Origin: Blastocladiella emersonii ATCC 22665
Lineage: Eukaryota; Blastocladiomycota; Blastocladiomycetes; Blastocladiales; Blastocladiaceae
Length of the DNA stretch: 64,000 nucleotides
Assembly (NCBI GenBank): GCA_025594325.1
Contig: JANHCV010000017.1
Span: 124,001 to 188,000 of the forward strand
Reading direction: 5' to 3'
In this document: one piece after another, positions 30,868 to 40,849 of the stretch
Numbering within the stretch: the stretch's first letter is position 1
Layout: each line of letters opens with the position of its first letter
Position numbers and translations under genes: made by a program
Notes under the pieces: generated by a model
Told to the model about the DNA's origin: nothing
What the model saw: only the letters and a program-made list of their open reading frames with translations
Database searches by the model: none

Positions 30868-32978
30868 ACACTACGCAAAGCTGGCGCCTGCTGCGGGTGC
30901 GCACCCAGTGGACGCCCGCGCCGACCTGGCCGCGCTTCGGCTGATCGACCTCTCGACGCTCTCTGATCCAGTGGAGTTCGCGCGCCTCGCGCTCTCGCTC
31001 GAGCTTCCCGAGGACTTTGTGGGCGTTGGCTCGGGCGAGATCTTCTCGGACAGCTCGCTCAAGGGCGCGGGCACCGAGGCCGTGGCTGCTGGTGCAGGCG
31101 TCTGCACAGTCGACCGCGAGGAGGACTTTGAGTGGAGCTTCGCAGTCCCTGCCGGCAACCACTCAAGTTTCCGGTCCGAGCTCTGGGGCGTCATTGCGGC
31201 TGCCTCGGTGGCCAGACGCGGGCCTCGCTCACCATCACTTTGGACAACAAGGGTGTGGTCGACACCGCGGTCAAGATGCTTGCGCCCAGCGCGCGCGTCA
31301 AGATCCGCGCAACGTGCTCGCTGGAATGGGCCGTGCTCCGTTGGATCGTGGAGGCGCGCAACCTCAAGATAGCTTTGCAGTGGACGCCCGGGCACGCCGG
31401 CACCAAGGGCAACGAGGTGGCGGACGGCCTGGCCAACGCAGGAACGCAGCCCGGCGTCGCCCCCCTCGCCATCAACCCGGCAATCCGCCGGCTCTTTGAT
31501 GCGCCCTTCACGGTGATGTGGCGCGGCCAGGCCATCAACACGGACCCGCGACGCTTCGCGCGAGGCCTCAACAACGCGCGGCACAGCGCCGTGCTGGCGA
31601 CTGTGACCGCGGCCGGCGTCACGCGCGCTCCCGTCGACATCCCCGCGACCGCGATCGTGCTGCGCGGCGGGCCCCGTCGCGTCCGCGGCAGCGAGTCCTT
31701 CTCGGCGAACGCGACCCTGAGCTTCCAGCTCAAGGCCCTCGCCGGCCAGCTGCCCACATGCCTTCGCTTGCACTCGTGGTGGCCGCACCGCTACCCGTCC
31801 GAGGACTGCGTGGAGTGCTTGGCCCTCGGCCACTCCATACCTGACACGCAGGCGCATTTCTTCGCGTGCCCGGCCTCGCTGGCCCGTGTGCCCGAGGCTG
31901 CGGAGGCGGCCTTCCCTTATGTCGCCGGCGCTCTCAAAACGATCGACGACGACACACACGCTGACCCCACGCTGCGCAGGGCTGCGCGCGAGATGATCAT
32001 GGAGCTTCTGCGCGACGGCCGCATTGAGCGCACCGCAGCAGGCCTGGTGGACTCGTCGCTTGTCGGCTGGTTCCGCAGATCCTACGGTCACATGCGGGGC
32101 TTCCCGTCCGCCCGGCTAGCACTCTCCGCTGCAGCGGCTGCCTACTCGACCGCGATCCGCAAGGCAGTGTGGCTGCCCCGGTGCCGGGCGGTGGCCGAGG
32201 CCTCGCCAGTCGTGCACGGCCCGGCGTTGCCGCCGCCCGCCCGGCCTGATCCGCCGCCGCCGCGGCGGGAGCCCCTCACCCGCGCGAAGCGCGCGGCCGA
32301 TGGCTACGCACCGTGCTGTCTTGCCCCGTTCGCTGACCCTGACGATGGGTGCTGCGCCGCGGGAAACCCGCGGCGAAAGGCAGTGGCCCTCGCTGACGCA
32401 GCGGTGGCCTGCCGACACAACGGCGGAACCCTCGCTGCGCACCCGGCCCTCCGACCAGCATTGGGGATCCCCGTCAACGACGACGGCTCCCCGCTGACCG
32501 TCGGGGCGGCCCTGACCCTTTTTGACCCCCTGCATGGCTCGTGGATCGACGCCCGCGTCGCCCCGCGACTCGGCGACTGGCAAGTCACTGAGGACCCTGG
32601 CTTCCCGCCAGGGCCGCCGTAGCGCATCCCTGCACCACCGGGCGCGTCTGGACTAGCCCTAGTCTAGCTCGCGCCTGGAGGGTGTGCGGCGACATGCGCT
32701 GAGCTGCGGGGCACGCCCACACGCTCCGCTACCGCCAGGTGGATCGAGATTTGGGGCAGCCGGGTTGGAGGGTTCTCGGCTTCGGGCCGGTCTCCCTGCC
32801 AGCCTCCCTGCCTCCGCGCGCGCCCAGCCCCATAGGTTTTTCTCCTATTGTACTGCCGTTCGTGAGCTCTGTTTGGTGACTGTGTGGTGACGATGAGTCG
32901 TTTTTTGTCTTTCCTTTGCAATTTTCCTCCTCTAGCACGTGAATACACCTGGGCGAATTTTCAAAAAAAAAAAAAAAA
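30868..32978 (+). mobile_element. 5'-truncated LINE with poly(A) tail
   Basis: This insertion begins inside ORF2, before the RNase H domain, and ends with a run of 16 A at 32963-32978. 5' truncation and a 3' poly(A) tract are the normal products of target-primed reverse transcription. A shorter, older relative lies at 14440-14890. No target-site duplication was identified with confidence. Confidence 0.8.
30908..32622 (+). pseudogene. LINE ORF2 C-terminus: RNase H and Cys/His domain, frameshifted
   Basis: RNase H active-site positions are visible: Asp in IFSDSSLKG, Glu in FRSELWGV, Asp in TITLDNKGVV and Asp in KGNEVADGLA. The first two are in one frame and the last two in another, so a frameshift lies near 31200. 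Downstream is a LINE-type Cys/His motif, DCVECLALGHSIPDTQAHFF followed by ACP, then a helical region (AEAAFPYVAGAL, GRIERTAAGLVDSSL). A further extension of about 170 residues rich in Pro, Arg and Ala, with several cysteines, runs to the stop at 32622. No reverse-transcriptase core is present in this copy. Confidence 0.8.
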
Positions 32979-33229
32979 TCCCCGGTCGACGCGCGGCTTG
33001 TCGCAATCATGTCACGGCCCGTTGGCCCAAAACTCAAGGACTTCAAGGGGACCCACACACTCGCCTTTGGCCTGAAGACCATGAAAAGTGACGTGCAGCA
33101 ATATCTGCCTGACGGACGCGCGTGCAACGATGGCGAGATCAATGCTCCCATGGGCACGGGCATGGTAGATGGATCTACATGCATCGACTCTAGTACTTTC
33201 CGGACACTCCGCTTATCATATTAGCTTAC
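32979..33229. other. Spacer, no recognised gene
   Basis: A 71-codon frame at 33009-33224 (+) begins MSRPVGPKLKDFKGTHTLAF. It matches nothing I recognise and is too short to support as a gene on its own. Confidence 0.3.
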
Positions 33230-33519
33230 TTCTCAACCAGCTCACGCTCATCGCAGCGGATACTCGGCTTGACCTTCTTCCTCTCCATCTCAATCACGTC
33301 ATCCAAAGTCTCACACGTCCCCGCATCCACGGCGGCTCACGCGCGGCGCACTACTACAGCCGCGAGATCCGCGCCCGAGTACCCGTCCATCCCTTTTGCG
33401 ACCAGGCCCACGTCAATCTCGACCGCCTTCCCGCTCGTCGCGCGGCGCACCAGCACTGTAAAGCCTTTCCCCCGCTCGTCCGCCAACGGCGGGCTGACGT
33501 AGACGTGCACATCGCTCAC
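33230..33519 (-). pseudogene. AAA-ATPase C-terminal relic (Rix7/NVL/Cdc48-like)
   Basis: The minus-strand translation resembles the end of a type II AAA ATPase: DVHVYVSPPLADERGK (as in LDxLLYVxLPxxxxR), DVGLVAKGMDGYSGADLAAV (lid-domain sensor-2 region), then, beyond an in-frame TGA at 33337-33339, DDVIEMERKKVKPSIRCDER, like the usual DFExALKKVKPS block before the C-terminus. The Walker motifs are absent, so this is a fragment. The parent gene cannot be named precisely; Rix7/NVL is one candidate. Confidence 0.6.
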
Positions 33520-33614
33520 GTCTCATGAATCAGACAAAATACGAACTTCGAGGCAATCAATTCGAAAGAAACTGAAGACGTGTGTTAAATCAACGACAAA
33601 CAACAAAACTCAAA

Positions 33615-35022
33615 CTAGTCCACGGTGGAGGGGTACGCGGGATATAGCGGCAACAGGAGGGCATGCTGCAGCTCCGCCTTGATGCAATCGAACGCTGCGG
33701 CTGCGGCGGGATCAAGCGGCGGCCGAGCGGTCGGCGAGCACTGCAACGTGCCATGGCAAAAGTCAAGGTACTCGCCGATCGCGTCCGCATTCTCGGCAAC
33801 GCACGAGATGACAGGAAGCTTCTGCCCGGCCAGCCGGCAGTACGCATCCTCAGCCGACTTGACCAGTTTGCGCACCCGTTCCGCTCGGAAACGCGAAGCA
33901 GCAGTTGCAGATTTGGGTGAAACCATTGGTGGAACGTGCACAAGATGAACCTCGAGCGCGGGCGTAATGTTTTTCGACTTGCCCTGTGGCGGGAGGATGA
34001 CTGAGCGGTGGAGAAAAAGTATAGAAATCGTCCCGCGGGGGTTGGGCGCTGCAAGCCTGACAACGCACGAACGATTCGTGCCAATAAAGTGATCAAAAAC
34101 CTGCTTGATCATCAGCTTGAGCGCAAGGGCATTCCACGCGCCGAATCCAGCGCCACCCGCGGGCGGTGCACGAGGCACGACGGCAGACTGCGCGCCGCGT
34201 GGCCACTCGCGGAGTGTGAACATTCCCTTGAGCGTCTCGAAAGCGGCGGCGCGCAAGAACTCGGAATCGGGAACGGCCATCTTGGCCACAAGGCGCGGGA
34301 CCACGGGGCCAAGTCCAAGGGTTGTAATAACGGCCGCTGCAGACTTTTTCAAGAGAACGCTCACAATACGCGATTGGCGGTCGATTGCGACGTTCGTGGC
34401 GCGAGCAGAGTACGGCAGCTGGAACGTAAGCACCTTCCCGTCGACAAGCAGCGCAACTGCACCCCGGTACTGGGCGAGGTCGCGGTCAGGCGCGGGCTTG
34501 ACGGTAACTTTCGCGCGGCCGCGCGGGAGGCTGAGCACAAGTTCCGCATTGTAGTCATAGTCGAAGTTCGAGTCGTCATGATCCGCGTCAACGAGCTCGA
34601 TAACGGGCAGAGACAACAGTCCGCGAGGTAAGGGTCGAGCAGCGGACGCGCCGTAGTCAATGATGCCCTGGATCCCGCGCCGGGCGTCTGACACGGCAAC
34701 GGTCGTGACCGCGACATGCGGGGCTTGGAGCTGACAGCAGAGCGGGCAGCCAGGAGGAGACTGGTCGTGTATCGACGAACGAACTCCTCCCAGACTACCT
34801 ACGAGATAGGTAATAGCAACTGAGCGGGCGCTTTCAGGCTGTCAGTCTAGCAGGCTACCAGGGCTCATCATTCATTCCTTCGTTGGCTGGGACGGCAACG
34901 CAAATGCGCGGGCCCACCGTGGCTTGAGAAGCGGCGTGGGTGTTTGGTCGGCAGGTTGGCAGTTTGACAAGTTCGCTGTTTACCTCGTTGATTGGACCGT
35001 GGGCTTTGACGACGGGCTCCAC
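33615..35022 (-). pseudogene. Unrecognised host-like gene, probably broken at its 5' end
   Basis: A long minus-strand frame (34730-33615, 372 codons) has normal protein composition (RGIQGIIDYGASAARPLPRG, SLPVIELVDADHDD, WNALALKLMIKQVFDHFIG, GEYLDFCHGTL) but no usable ATG near its start. A CAG acceptor at 34731-34733 could join it in phase to a short exon at 35022-34984 (EPVVKAHGPINE, donor GTAAAC) across a 253-bp intron. In this copy the first codon of that exon is GTG; in all array copies the same position is ATG. A LINE lies directly upstream at 35041. I do not recognise the family. A conserved gene with another start is possible, but loss of the start by insertion or mutation seems likelier. 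Confidence 0.45.
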
Positions 35023-35040
35023 AATTAGGGGATCGAAGGT
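34716..35040 (-). repeat. Inverted dispersed copy of a segment of the tandem-array unit
   Basis: Read on the minus strand this matches 43228-43556 and its equivalent in every array unit, from CTTCGATCCCCTAATT to CGCATG, with scattered substitutions (for example GTGGAG versus ATGGAG, and TGTCAG versus TGCCAT). Here it forms the 5' end of the host-like gene. It shows that the array unit contains, or was built from, this locus. Confidence 0.9.
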
Positions 35041-37036
35041 CGTCTGGCCTGCCATGGTGTACCGCTCTCGCAACTTTGTGCCCAAGCTCCGCCGCTTGCA
35101 GAAGTGGGACGCGTCCGCGCGGGCTCTCATTCGCAAGAAACTGCATGTAGCGAACGCCTTCCACGCGTCAGCCCTCCACCATCCCGCGTTTCTCGCGCTC
35201 GCATCCATCGAGGAGCAGGTCACCCGGTACCACATGAAGGCGGTCATCTCTTCTCTCAACCACTGCGATATCATGATCCGCACGGCAGTCCGCTGCTCGC
35301 TCTCAGCTTTGCAGACGTATCTCACGGTCCCGTACTCGCCAATTGCCGTCCCAACCAGCGAGCCGACTGCGGAGAGTCCATGCTACTTTGGCGGCTTGCT
35401 CGAACTCATGCGCGTCCGGCGCCTCTCGATTGCCGATCTTAGCGGCGAGTATACGATCGGCAACCCCGCCACGGACCTGCCGGTTCGCCAGCTGGTGCCC
35501 TGGGGGCAGATCCCTCCCACTGTCCGCCGCGCCATGCGGGGCTACTTCATCTCGAACGTCTCGCAGCTTACTCAGCATGGCAAGATTGCAGATAGCATCA
35601 ACCCACAGTGCGCCGAGGAGTTGCTGTCGGGCCGCTTCAACCCAGCAACCTAGTGTTTCGTGCAAGTCTCTGAGCGAGCCCGGTTCGTCAATCTCGCGAC
35701 CTGCTTGCTGCAGGCCCATCTCGCCGACCCTCAAGCCCACCGACAGTGGGGCCCGTGTGCAGCCTTTCGCACCCGCGAGCCTGACCCACTCAGTGTCGAC
35801 GACCAAGTTGCTCCACCCATCAACGTCCGCGAGGCCTTCACCGCAGGCCTTCGCGTGACACAAGTCCCGGCTCAGGCGGGCCCGCTCGACCTCGATCCTG
35901 CACTGGTGCCTGTCTACACGGACGGCTCCATGGTGCCAGCTGCGGGCGGGGTCGGGTCGTCCCGCCTTGGAGCGGGCGTGTGGTTCCCGACGCTTGGTGT
36001 CCGTCTGTCAGCGCGCGTCTCGCCTGGCGTAGCTTCTTCTACGCGAGCCGAGGCGTGGGCGATCGCGCTTGCGGTCGCCGCGGCACCACAGCGCTCGCGG
36101 ATCCACATCTACTCTGACTCCCAGGCTGCCATTGCATCGGCCATCCGCGTCCTATCGTTCCTTTCCTCCTCCTCGTCTGATTCTGGCTTTCCTTCTTCCC
36201 TCAGTTCTACTGACGCATGGTCGTTTGCAGTGGCAGCCGCGCGTGCCCGCCGCGTGACCTTCACAATCTCCTGGGTCCGCGGGCACGCCGGCGTTGAGGG
36301 GAACGAGATCGCTGACGGGCTCGCCGCTGACGGGATCAATCTGGCCCAAGAGCTCGTCCTCGCTCCCCCCTTCGCCAAACAGATCCGGTTAGATGTTCAG
36401 CATGCGCTGTATTTTGATGACGTCCCCGTTCCCACCTCCTCCACTGCATTCCTCAAGATCCTGTCCACTGCACGCTGCGATGCGACCCTGCGCTCCAAGT
36501 CCGCCCTCCTTTCCTCCCTCCACACCTCCCCTGACCCCGATGAGCACCCTGACATGCTTGCGACCTCACTGGCCATTGGCTCCGGCTCCCGCCCGCTCGA
36601 TAAGCGCACCTCAAGCGCTGCGAACCGCGACATCGTCTATCGCGTTCGCCACCTCCTTGGGATCACACCCACTCGCTCACTGCTGCACGCCCGCCATCCT
36701 ACTCTAGTCACTTCACGTACTGCTATTGGCTTTCCGGCGTGCCCTCGCTCTCCCGCTGGCCAGCCCAGCCTGTCGCCCTGCTCGGTCTCGATTATTGTTC
36801 ATTCGCTCCCTCTCTCGCTACTGCTCGTTTGACGCTACTGGTCTGATTTGCTCCGTCCGTTTGTCCTATCTTCCCTCCCTCCCTCACTTCTTCCCCTTTG
36901 CTCCTTGACGTGCGTGGTCCAGGCCTTGCTGCATTGCAGCTCTGCCAGAAAAGGCCGGCGCCTGTCGTACAGTGGATACTCTGCTTGCAGGTTACAACCG
37001 CTGTTAAGGAATAAATCAAAGGTTCCAAAAAAAAAA
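35041..37036 (+). mobile_element. 5'-truncated LINE with poly(A) tail
   Basis: The left edge abuts the dispersed array segment at 35040. The right edge is a run of 10 A at 37027-37036, directly followed by the truncated reverse transcriptase of the opposite-strand LINE. Content is the end of ORF2 (RNase H). No target-site duplication was found, and the two flanks belong to different sequences, so deletion or recombination accompanied or followed insertion. Confidence 0.8.
35054..36832 (+). pseudogene. LINE ORF2 C-terminus with RNase H domain, one amber stop
   Basis: The frame runs from ATG 35054 through a region after the RT core (LRRLQKWDASARALIRKKLH), is cut by a TAG at 35651-35653, and continues in the same frame to 36832. 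The RNase H active-site set is intact: Asp in VYTDGSM, Glu in TRAEAWA, Asp in IYSDSQAA and Asp in EGNEIADGLA. A terminal Cys/His motif is not evident; the C-terminus is Ser/Leu-rich and may be frameshifted. Apart from the single stop this copy looks young. Confidence 0.8.
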
Positions 37037-39254
37037 GGCACGCCGCGCAGGCACGAGATCGGTTCAGTGAGCCCATACGCCGTGATCACGCGCGATGTGT
37101 GCGACCCTCAAGGAACTGCGTGCAGTACAACTCAACGAACGGCTCAGGCAGGCGGATGCGGCGCAGCGCCAGCCGCAGGATCTGGTGCGGCACCGTGTCG
37201 AACGCCTTGCTCTTATCCTCAAAGTATACGTACAGCGGCCGGTCCACGTCGCGCGCGTGGTCAATGGCGGACGAGAGGAGCTGGATTGGGACGGTCGTGT
37301 CAGTTCCAGGGAGAACAGAGTACTTTGCGCCGCGCAGCACGTCGTGTTGGACGAGCACGGGCATAATGCGCGAGACAACGATCTTCATGAACAGCTTCGA
37401 CGCAGTCTCCATGAGCGTGATGGGCCGCATCGCCGCAGCGGTGCCCGTGTAGCCTGCGTCGGTTTTGGGGATCAGGTAGATGGAGCCTTCGCGCCACTGC
37501 GGGGGCGCGACGCCCGTGCGGAGCACGTCGTTGAACAAGTGCAAGAGCTCAGCCCGCGCGCGAGAACCAGAGTCACGCAGGAAGCGGTACGTGATGCCGG
37601 ACGGGCCAGGCGCGCGATCGGGGTGGACCGCCTTGAGCGCGTTGTCCAGCTCGTCCGCCGAGATGGGCAGCATCAGCGAGTCCCGGATCGACGGGTCAAC
37701 GCGCTCGAGCGGGGCGAAAGCGGCGGCCCACTCTGGAGACAACGGCGGAATGTCCACGCGGTCGAACCAGCCACCCACCTCCTGGGCGACCCGCCGATTG
37801 ACCTCGACGGGATCGCGGATGGTCGACTCGTCGTCAGGGCCGTGGTAAAAGTCAATGGTCGCGTTCACGCGCTTGCGGCTCATGATCGAGTCGAGCGCCG
37901 CGCGCAAATCGCTGCTGAAGAGCCGCTCGCGCCGCTGCACCGCCGCTTGGATCCGCTCCTCCTTCTTGGCAGCGGCGTCGCGGGCGCGAGCATGGGTGAT
38001 GCGCGTACGTGCCATCCGAAATTGCAACTTGGGAGACCGCGCGAGGAGCGCCTCCATGTTCTGTCCGAGCTCCTGAACGAGCGTGCGGGTCGCGGCGGGC
38101 ATCGGCTCAGCGAACTCAGCGCGCTTCTACTCCCACAAAAGCCGCATCTCGGCCTCGTGTAGATCTGAACGTACGTAGCGATCGTTTTTGTTAGCTCTTG
38201 CTCGTTTCCCACCCGCCCTGTAGCGTAGGAGACGGATGCTAAGGGCGACGTGGGTCTGAGCGTCACGAATGCGGTCCCACTGTGACTCCACGGAGACTTG
38301 GGCAGCGGCGGGATCCGCCGCAGCTAGGCGGGCGGAAACGCCCCTCGCAAACTTTCCCATGGCTTCCTCAGAGGGGCGCCGCGCCGCCCGCAAGACCCGG
38401 CCAGCCTCGTCCAGACCCACCTGGACCCGAGCCGCCATCTCGCGGTCAAAGCAGGCAGCGCCGACCGTCTCAAGCAACACGCCACGGTGATCGAAACCAC
38501 CACGCTTCCATGGGGAACTGGCCTCAACGAAAGCGACGGGAGGGCCGTGGCCTCCAGCCGCGATCGTTGTCCCATGGTCAAGGTCGACCAGTGAATACCG
38601 CCGAGAGCACCCAAGCGCGCCCTCTGTAGCGAACATGAGGTCCAGCCGACCCCCGCGACGGTGCGTCGGCGCGTTCACACTAAAATACGCGCCCACTTCC
38701 ACTGCGCCGACTTCGCCGACCAGAAAGTCAACAAAGTCGCGACTGCGGCGGCTGCTCACCACGTTGAGATCGCCCCCAAGGATGAAGTCGCAGCCAGCGC
38801 GCACGCGTCGGCGAATGAATGCGGCGAGCTCCTTCAGCTCCTCGTGCGCGCCGTTGTGCGGGGGGAAGTAAACAGAAATCAGAACAAGTGGTCCCAGCCG
38901 CGGCCGCTGTAGAACAGCCGCCACGGCGAGACCTGGGATCGCAAACCAGCCGCCGCTGAACGGCTCAAAGTCCCGGCAGATAAACAGTGCACAGCCGCCG
39001 TGACCCACAGCAGAGCTGTGGCTGGACCACCGCGTCGTCCAATCTATCTCAAGCTGCCGCCCAAGGCCAGCCTTGAGCGACGCGTACGAAGTAGGTGTTA
39101 GTCTCGTTTCTGAAATGAAGAGTGCGTCAACGGAAATATCAAAACTGTTAGTGTGCTCAACAAGGCTGAGGTAAGCGCCAGCCTTGATGCAACCGCTCAC
39201 GTTCTGGCAGAGCACGTTGAACGGGCGGGGAGAATGCTCGCGGGGCGCGGCCAT
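37037..39254 (-). pseudogene. LINE ORF2: endonuclease plus truncated reverse transcriptase
   Basis: The protein starts at ATG 39254-39252 with FNVLCQNVSGCI. The endonuclease shows ALFISETRL (catalytic Glu), FILGGDLNVVSS (Asp-Asn) and NAPTHRRGGRLDLMF. A TAG at 38129-38127 interrupts the linker but the frame continues. RT blocks follow: PDRAPGPSGITYRFL, EGSIYLIPK and YFEDKSKAFDTV, where Asp in FEDKS sits at the catalytic A-box position. Near 37090 the frame shifts to ITAYGLTEPISCLRGV, the block before the second catalytic motif, and is then cut by the other LINE at 37036. The FADD-type motif and everything after it are missing. Confidence 0.85.
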
Positions 39255-40756
39255 TACTGACCGCTCGCTCCCCTCCCGCGAGTCTTGGAGGAGGAGCGAA
39301 CTGGGGCCTTGCCATTGTTCAGCGAGGAAGCGGTGGCGGCAGCGGAACTCTCACCGGCGTTACCGCTGAACGCAACTTTGGGAGCCTTGGGCGGGTGAGC
39401 GCGGTCCGCCTTGACGGGCGAATCAGAAGCAGTGCGCGCGGCGGTCTTCGTCAAACCGTGGGCCTCGGGCCGATGCTGGGCAGCCGTCTGGACGGTGAGC
39501 GGCGGAATGACCGCGGCTGCAGAGGGAGCCGCAGCAGCAGCGTCGGCGACGGCGGGCGGCGGCATGAGATCGTCTTCCTCGCCCTCCTCCTCAGACGACG
39601 AGGACTCGCTAATCGTGGAAGAAGAGGTGGCCTCTGATGAGGGCGGCGAGGCTTCGCCCATAACGGCGTCAGCATTCGATTCGTCAGACAGGGCAAAGTC
39701 AGGCAGCGGCGACGTTGCCGCCTTGGTAGCCTCAAGCGAGGAAGCAATGTTAGCAAGACTGTCAGCGATCGGCGCGAGCGGGCTGCTGGGCGAGCGAGCG
39801 AACTCGTCCATGGTCGAGGCAAGCTTGCCCAGCGTGGCAAGGACGGACTGGTTGCGCTTCTCAACCATCGCAACCGCCGCCTCAATGTCAGCACGGCGCT
39901 CCGCCTGAAGGCGAGCATTCTCCTCGGTGAGATCAGAAACCTTGGCCTTCAGGAGCTGGTTCTCCTGCTCCAGCATGCGGACGCGCTCCCCGAGCGCGAG
40001 TGTGGCGGCGGAGGACTGGCCAGAAACGACGGCCTGAGAGTACGAGACGTGCTGGCGCCGCGGGCTCGAGCTGCGGGACGCAGCACGCGTGGAAGCGGCC
40101 TTGGAGGGCGACGCGGTCGCCGATTTGCTGATCACAAAAGTGGCGCCAGGAACCTGCGACGCGGTGCGGCGGCCCTTGCCCTTCTGAGAGGGGGTGCGAG
40201 CGGGCGATCCGTTGCGGAGAGTAGCAGGCGCTGCGGCCTGGCGACCACGCGTGGGAGCAGCGTTGCTCTTGGAGGGAGCAGGGCGGCGAGCCGGGGCAGC
40301 GGGCTTGAGCGGGCAGGCCGCGGCCAGGTGTGTGGCGTCGCCGCACGTGAAACAGTTCTTCTCACCCGGGGCGGCCCAGGTGAGCACGCAGCCGTCAAGC
40401 CGGAATGCAGCCTTGCGAGCCTCGTTGCGGGCCTCCTGCGACTTGAAGACGACCCACGCGGTGCGCGGCGGCAGGCCAGAGGCGGGGCGGGAAACGGACC
40501 AAGTGACCGCGCCGCGGTAGGCGAGGAAATAGAGACGGTAGTCCTTGATGAGCGTGTTGCGCGGGAGCCCGCACAGAAGAAGCGAACGCGATTTCTCCTC
40601 CTCGAGGATTTCAGCTACATTGTCAGCAACGTTCCAGATCTGCACCTGCGTACCGTGAATGATATGACCACAAGCAGTGATAAGGTTAGCGGCGGCCGCG
40701 ACATTCTGACCAAGTACGATCGCCCACTTCGTAGCGGCGGTCTTCTTACCACGGAA
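39254..40756 (-). CDS. LINE ORF1: RNA-binding gag-like protein, 5' end missing
   Basis: About 500 codons are open, without a start ATG because the 5' end is lost at the array junction. The N-terminal part has an RRM-like character (SRSLLLCGLPRNTL, TAWVVFKSQEARNEARKAAF). It is followed by one zinc knuckle CFTCGDATHLAAAC (C-x2-C-x4-H-x4-C), a basic Ala/Arg/Ser-rich region, a leucine-heptad coiled coil (RVRMLEQENQLLKAKVSDL), and an acidic Ser-rich tail. ORF1 proteins of this type coat LINE RNA into RNPs and often multimerise through the coiled coil. The stop TAA shares one base with the ORF2 ATG. Confidence 0.8.
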   Translation of the reverse strand, partial: FRGKKTAATKWAIVLGQNVAAAANLITACGHIIHGTQVQIWNVADNVAEILEEEKSRSLLLCGLPRNTLIKDYRLYFLAYRGAVTWSVSRPASGLPPRTAWVVFKSQEARNEARKAAFRLDGCVLTWAAPGEKNCFTCGDATHLAAACPLKPAAPARRPAPSKSNAAPTRGRQAAAPATLRNGSPARTPSQKGKGRRTASQVPGATFVISKSATASPSKAASTRAASRSSSPRRQHVSYSQAVVSGQSSAATLALGERVRMLEQENQLLKAKVSDLTEENARLQAERRADIEAAVAMVEKRNQSVLATLGKLASTMDEFARSPSSPLAPIADSLANIASSLEATKAATSPLPDFALSDESNADAVMGEASPPSSEATSSSTISESSSSEEEGEEDDLMPPPAVADAAAAAPSAAAVIPPLTVQTAAQHRPEAHGLTKTAARTASDSPVKADRAHPPKAPKVAFSGNAGESSAAATASSLNNGKAPVRSSSKTRGRGASGQ

Positions 40757-40849
40757 TGGGGATCATGTATTTCATGGCAAGTTGTCTGCACAGCAGAGAG
40801 GGGGATGTCCGGCCCAATCGGACCCTCCACGGATCACAATATGCACGCA

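Larger units (their letters stand above)
37037..40759 (-). mobile_element. LINE, truncated at both ends, ORF1 and partial ORF2
   Basis: This is the most complete LINE of the window, on the minus strand. It retains a gag-like ORF1, an apurinic-type endonuclease and the first part of the reverse transcriptase. At 37037 it is cut within the RT, exactly at the poly(A) end of the LINE on the other strand. At 40759 it is cut within ORF1, exactly where the tandem array starts. Order from the 5' end: ORF1, TAATG overlap, endonuclease, RT. Confidence 0.85.

Noticed and set aside
30871-32091. 406-codon minus-strand frame opposite the LINE RNase H region
   Set aside because: Shadow frame; RNase H and Cys/His motifs are on the plus strand.
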